Shown in pieces: positions 61,753-64,000 of a stretch of DNA of 64,000 bases; position 1 is the first letter of the stretch; every line of letters starts with the position of its first letter. The position numbers were made by a program, and so were the translations under genes. Location of the stretch: NCBI RefSeq assembly GCF_036967215.1, contig NZ_CP146016.1, forward strand, positions 462,501 through 526,500, written 5' to 3'. The DNA is from Sulfolobus tengchongensis. GTDB taxonomy: Archaea; Thermoproteota; Thermoprotei_A; Sulfolobales; Sulfolobaceae. The notes under the pieces are model-generated. The model searched no databases. It was not told the DNA's origin and was given only the letters and a program-made list of their open reading frames with translations.

Positions 61753-63374
61753 AAATTCTTCTAAATGACTTCAAGGAAAAAGTGATAAAGACTACCTTCC
61801 CAGTTTACGTTATAACAGATAATCCAGATATTGTTTTACAACATCCAGAGGTTAAATACTACGAAGAGGAGAAATGGAGGACTATAGAAGGAAAGGAACT
61901 TACACTTTATCGCTTTGAGGTTGAAAGTCTCGACGCTTATCATTACATCAGAAAAAGGTTGAAAGTGGTAAACGAGATACCTACAGTTTTATCTCAGACT
62001 TTATATAGGCTAGGAATAAGACCATTTAGGAGGATTTACGATGATAAGGACTCCTATGAATTTCCTAAAATTAAAATTGTCACAGTTAGGTTCCTTCACT
62101 GGTATGATGGATGTGATAACTGTTACGAGGTTGAAGTAAACGGAAACGTAGAAAGGTACTACAATTTCTTACCTTCCATTGAAGCTGACGTTGCGGAATG
62201 TTACGGCTTTCCCTGTAATAACGTAAAGGCTCAAGTTAAAATTAGAGGAGACCTTAAACGCTCACCAGTCTCTTTAAAAGGGCTAATAGAATGGTCTTAT
62301 GTAACGAGAACTCCCATACATGAGATAGCGTATGCAACTATAGGTAAAGCCTTGACCACTAATGAAGCTTGGGTAGCATTAAAAAGGAAAGTAATTATAC
62401 CAAATATTGTTCCAAGAGTTGAAAAGCTTAGAAGACTGGAAGATATAATGATAGCTGATAAGGGAGGTTTAGTTATTTTTCCAAAAATAGGGTGTTTCGA
62501 TAACGTTTATCAAATTGACTTTAAGTCAATGTACCCATCCCTAATAATAAAATATAACATATCTGCAGAAACTGTTAACTCATGTGATGATATAAAGACT
62601 GAGTTACACTCCATTTGCCTTAAGGAAAGAGGAATTGTACCAGTGGCTCTTGAATGGTTAGTTAAGAGAAAGGAGGAGCTAAAGGAGATTGACAAAGAGA
62701 GAGCTGAGGCAATAAAGTGGATTTTAGTTGCCTCCTTTGGTTATTTGGGTTATAGGAACTCCAGGTTTGGAAAGATTGAAGCATATGAAATGGTAACTTA
62801 CTTTGCGAGGAAGACCTTAAGGAAAACCATTGACTTAGCTGAGAAATTGGGTTTTGAAGTCCTTCATGGAATTATAGACTCTTTAATAGTTAAAGGCGAT
62901 AACGTGAAGAAACTCGTAGACGCTGTGGAGAAGGAAATTGGTCTCAGGTTAGAATATAAGCGAATTAATTGGGTTATATTTACCTCAACAAGGAATGGCA
63001 CCCCTTATCCCATGAGGTATATTGGAAATTCTGAAGAGGGAGATATTATTGCTAAGGGATTTATAAAAAGTAATATGCCCAACATAGTAAAGGACTTTCT
63101 AAACGACACTTTATCCGTTCTGTTAGAAGCTAAAAGCTGTGATGATGTTAAAAGAATGAAGAATAAAATTAAGGATCTATACCTTGCATACGAGAGAAGA
63201 GTAATTAACGGAGAGCCAAAAGATTACGTTATCTGGATTAAACATATACCATACGTTAGAGGTTTGAAGGGATTTTATGATGCCAGAAAAGGGTATTCTG
63301 GAAGGAGTATCCTTTACTATAAGGAGTACTTAAAGAGAGTTTACAATGACGTTTTGGAGATGATATCATGCTGA
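61707..63374 (+). CDS. dpo2: B-family DNA polymerase Dpo2 (PolB2), divergent
   Basis: 555 residues, shorter than replicative PolB (~880) because the 3'-5' exonuclease part is reduced. Palm motif A is intact: VYQIDFKSMYPSLIIKYN (~268). Motif B is altered, KWILVASFGYLGYRNS (~336), lacking the usual N-S-x-Y-G. Motif C reads HGIIDSLIVKGD (~387): of the D-T-D only the second Asp survives. PolB2 was described as an inactivated family, but S. islandicus Dpo2 is reported to be a DNA-damage-induced translesion polymerase. Thumb/C-terminal part KDYVIWIKHIPYVRG present. Middle gene of a three-gene operon with overlaps of 46 and 7 bp. Confidence 0.9.
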   Translation: MEEYVLDAIPVKGGVKILLNDFKEKVIKTTFPVYVITDNPDIVLQHPEVKYYEEEKWRTIEGKELTLYRFEVESLDAYHYIRKRLKVVNEIPTVLSQTLYRLGIRPFRRIYDDKDSYEFPKIKIVTVRFLHWYDGCDNCYEVEVNGNVERYYNFLPSIEADVAECYGFPCNNVKAQVKIRGDLKRSPVSLKGLIEWSYVTRTPIHEIAYATIGKALTTNEAWVALKRKVIIPNIVPRVEKLRRLEDIMIADKGGLVIFPKIGCFDNVYQIDFKSMYPSLIIKYNISAETVNSCDDIKTELHSICLKERGIVPVALEWLVKRKEELKEIDKERAEAIKWILVASFGYLGYRNSRFGKIEAYEMVTYFARKTLRKTIDLAEKLGFEVLHGIIDSLIVKGDNVKKLVDAVEKEIGLRLEYKRINWVIFTSTRNGTPYPMRYIGNSEEGDIIAKGFIKSNMPNIVKDFLNDTLSVLLEAKSCDDVKRMKNKIKDLYLAYERRVINGEPKDYVIWIKHIPYVRGLKGFYDARKGYSGRSILYYKEYLKRVYNDVLEMISC

Positions 63375-63949
63375 GAACCGGATTTGCACTTTTAGATAGG
63401 ATAATTTCCAAAGATGAAGTCGTTGAGTTCTATTCTAATGATGAGCGTTTATTACGGATTTTTTACCACAGAGTCGCAGCTCTTTCAGCACCAATTTACG
63501 TTGTTCTAGTCTCTGAAAGAGGTGGGCTTGATCCTTACTTGATAGGTAGATTTCAAGATATATTCAATAATCACAATGAGGTTTATTTGAGAAGAGCATT
63601 TAAAGCTGAAGATGTTCCACCAACTATTGAAAGCATGCGTGATAACGATCTGATAATTATTGATCCCTATCACCATAATAAAATTTATGATGAAATTGTA
63701 TCAGCTATAAGAAAAGTAAAGGGTAGAAAGTTCATCTTCAGCTTCATGGATAGAGAAAGAAAAGGCTCCATATTTGGTTTACACTCAGCTCACAGTCTCA
63801 TAAAATTGGAAATGGGTATAAGAGGATTTAAGTTTGTTATAAAGAAAAGCGTTACAATTAAGGAAATTGAGATTCCAGCCAGTATTTTAACCCTTTATGG
63901 GAAGATCGAGGAAGATGAAGGGTTGATGAGATGGATAATGAGTGGATAA
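63368..63949 (+). CDS. RecA/RadA-like protein without Walker A, dpo2 operon
   Basis: 193 residues with the RecA-core strand order: LRTGFALLDRIISKDEVVEF at the start, as in RadA paralogues, then where the P-loop should be YSNDERLLRIFYHRV, which lacks Gly-Lys-Thr. A Walker-B-like strand DNDLIIIDPYHHN (~97) and IFSFMDRERKGSIF follow. So it probably cannot hydrolyse ATP and may act as a structural mediator or loader. Its ATG overlaps the dpo2 stop. Together with the small helical protein it may form an accessory complex for translesion synthesis. Confidence 0.75.
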   Translation: MLRTGFALLDRIISKDEVVEFYSNDERLLRIFYHRVAALSAPIYVVLVSERGGLDPYLIGRFQDIFNNHNEVYLRRAFKAEDVPPTIESMRDNDLIIIDPYHHNKIYDEIVSAIRKVKGRKFIFSFMDRERKGSIFGLHSAHSLIKLEMGIRGFKFVIKKSVTIKEIEIPASILTLYGKIEEDEGLMRWIMSG

Positions 63950-63981
63950 TTCTTCTCTCTAAACTGCAGATTTATACTAAA

Positions 63982-64000
63982 CTTTATGGGGTTTTTCAAT
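63982..64000 (+). repeat. Family A repeat, left end only (window edge)
   Basis: CTTTATGGGGTTTTTCAAT, matching the left end of copy 9 (38531). The remainder lies beyond the window. Confidence 0.65.

Overview
The window is chromosomal DNA of a thermoacidophilic archaeon of the order Sulfolobales, very probably a Saccharolobus / Sulfolobus islandicus-solfataricus type organism. The signs are A+T-rich DNA, archaeal TATA boxes a short way upstream of leaderless genes, frequent GTG and TTG starts, and close resemblance (recognised from memory, no search run) to well-known proteins of that group: the zinc alcohol dehydrogenase, D-arabinose dehydrogenase, GTP-dependent PEP carboxykinase, short alpha-glucan phosphorylase, GH12 endoglucanase and the DNA polymerase Dpo2.

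Layout. 1-6.1 kb: a glycosylation cluster (GT4, GT2, GT4, membrane protein) in which an FkbM-type methyltransferase has been wrecked next to a degenerate IS200/IS605 tnpB. 7.2-11.9 kb: a cell-surface block with a Tat-exported LamG-like protein, a parallel beta-helix protein, a small zinc protein and a membrane-anchored phosphoesterase. 12.6-15.2 kb: a three-gene amidoligase operon (circularly permuted ATP-grasp, transglutaminase, alpha-E). 15.8-20.5 kb: a coiled-coil PD-(D/E)XK nuclease and a convergent NurA/HerA-like pair. 20.5-22.9 kb: a structured-RNA scar of one IS605-type element and then an intact tnpA/tnpB element. 23.0-27.6 kb: sugar catabolism (Bat-type HTH regulator, sugar MFS, enolase-superfamily dehydratase, D-arabinose/L-fucose dehydrogenase).

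27.8-38 kb is an accessory island. Two near-identical, outward-facing modules (a 46-residue hydrophobic peptide plus a ~355-residue probable Lrp-like double-HTH regulator) form an inverted repeat around a 5.5-kb core. The core holds an archaeal ATPase, a HEPN-MNT pair, a broken acyl-CoA synthetase and a stand-alone Cas6. A second HEPN-MNT pair with a frameshifted HEPN follows. 38.1-45.7 kb: Rieske protein, hydantoinase/oxoprolinase HyuA-HyuB, a transporter, a maleate-isomerase-like protein and a metallo-beta-lactamase-fold hydrolase, possibly one catabolic route. 46-64 kb: transporters, glycogen and gluconeogenic enzymes (phosphorylase, PEPCK), alcohol dehydrogenase, crotonase, secreted GH12 glucanase, TDT-like transporter, a second archaeal ATPase and the dpo2 operon.

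The most unusual signals lie outside the genes. About 15 copies of a ~97-bp palindromic-ended repeat (family A) all lie right of 27.7 kb; two related or composite repeat families (B, C) accompany it. Both archaeal ATPase genes carry a pair of palindromes exactly 19 bp apart across the start codon, with a different palindrome for each gene. The duplicated regulator genes switch abruptly from A/C-rich to G/T-rich coding sequence. A 240-bp region at 20.5 kb folds into GNRA-capped hairpins and ends in a T-run.
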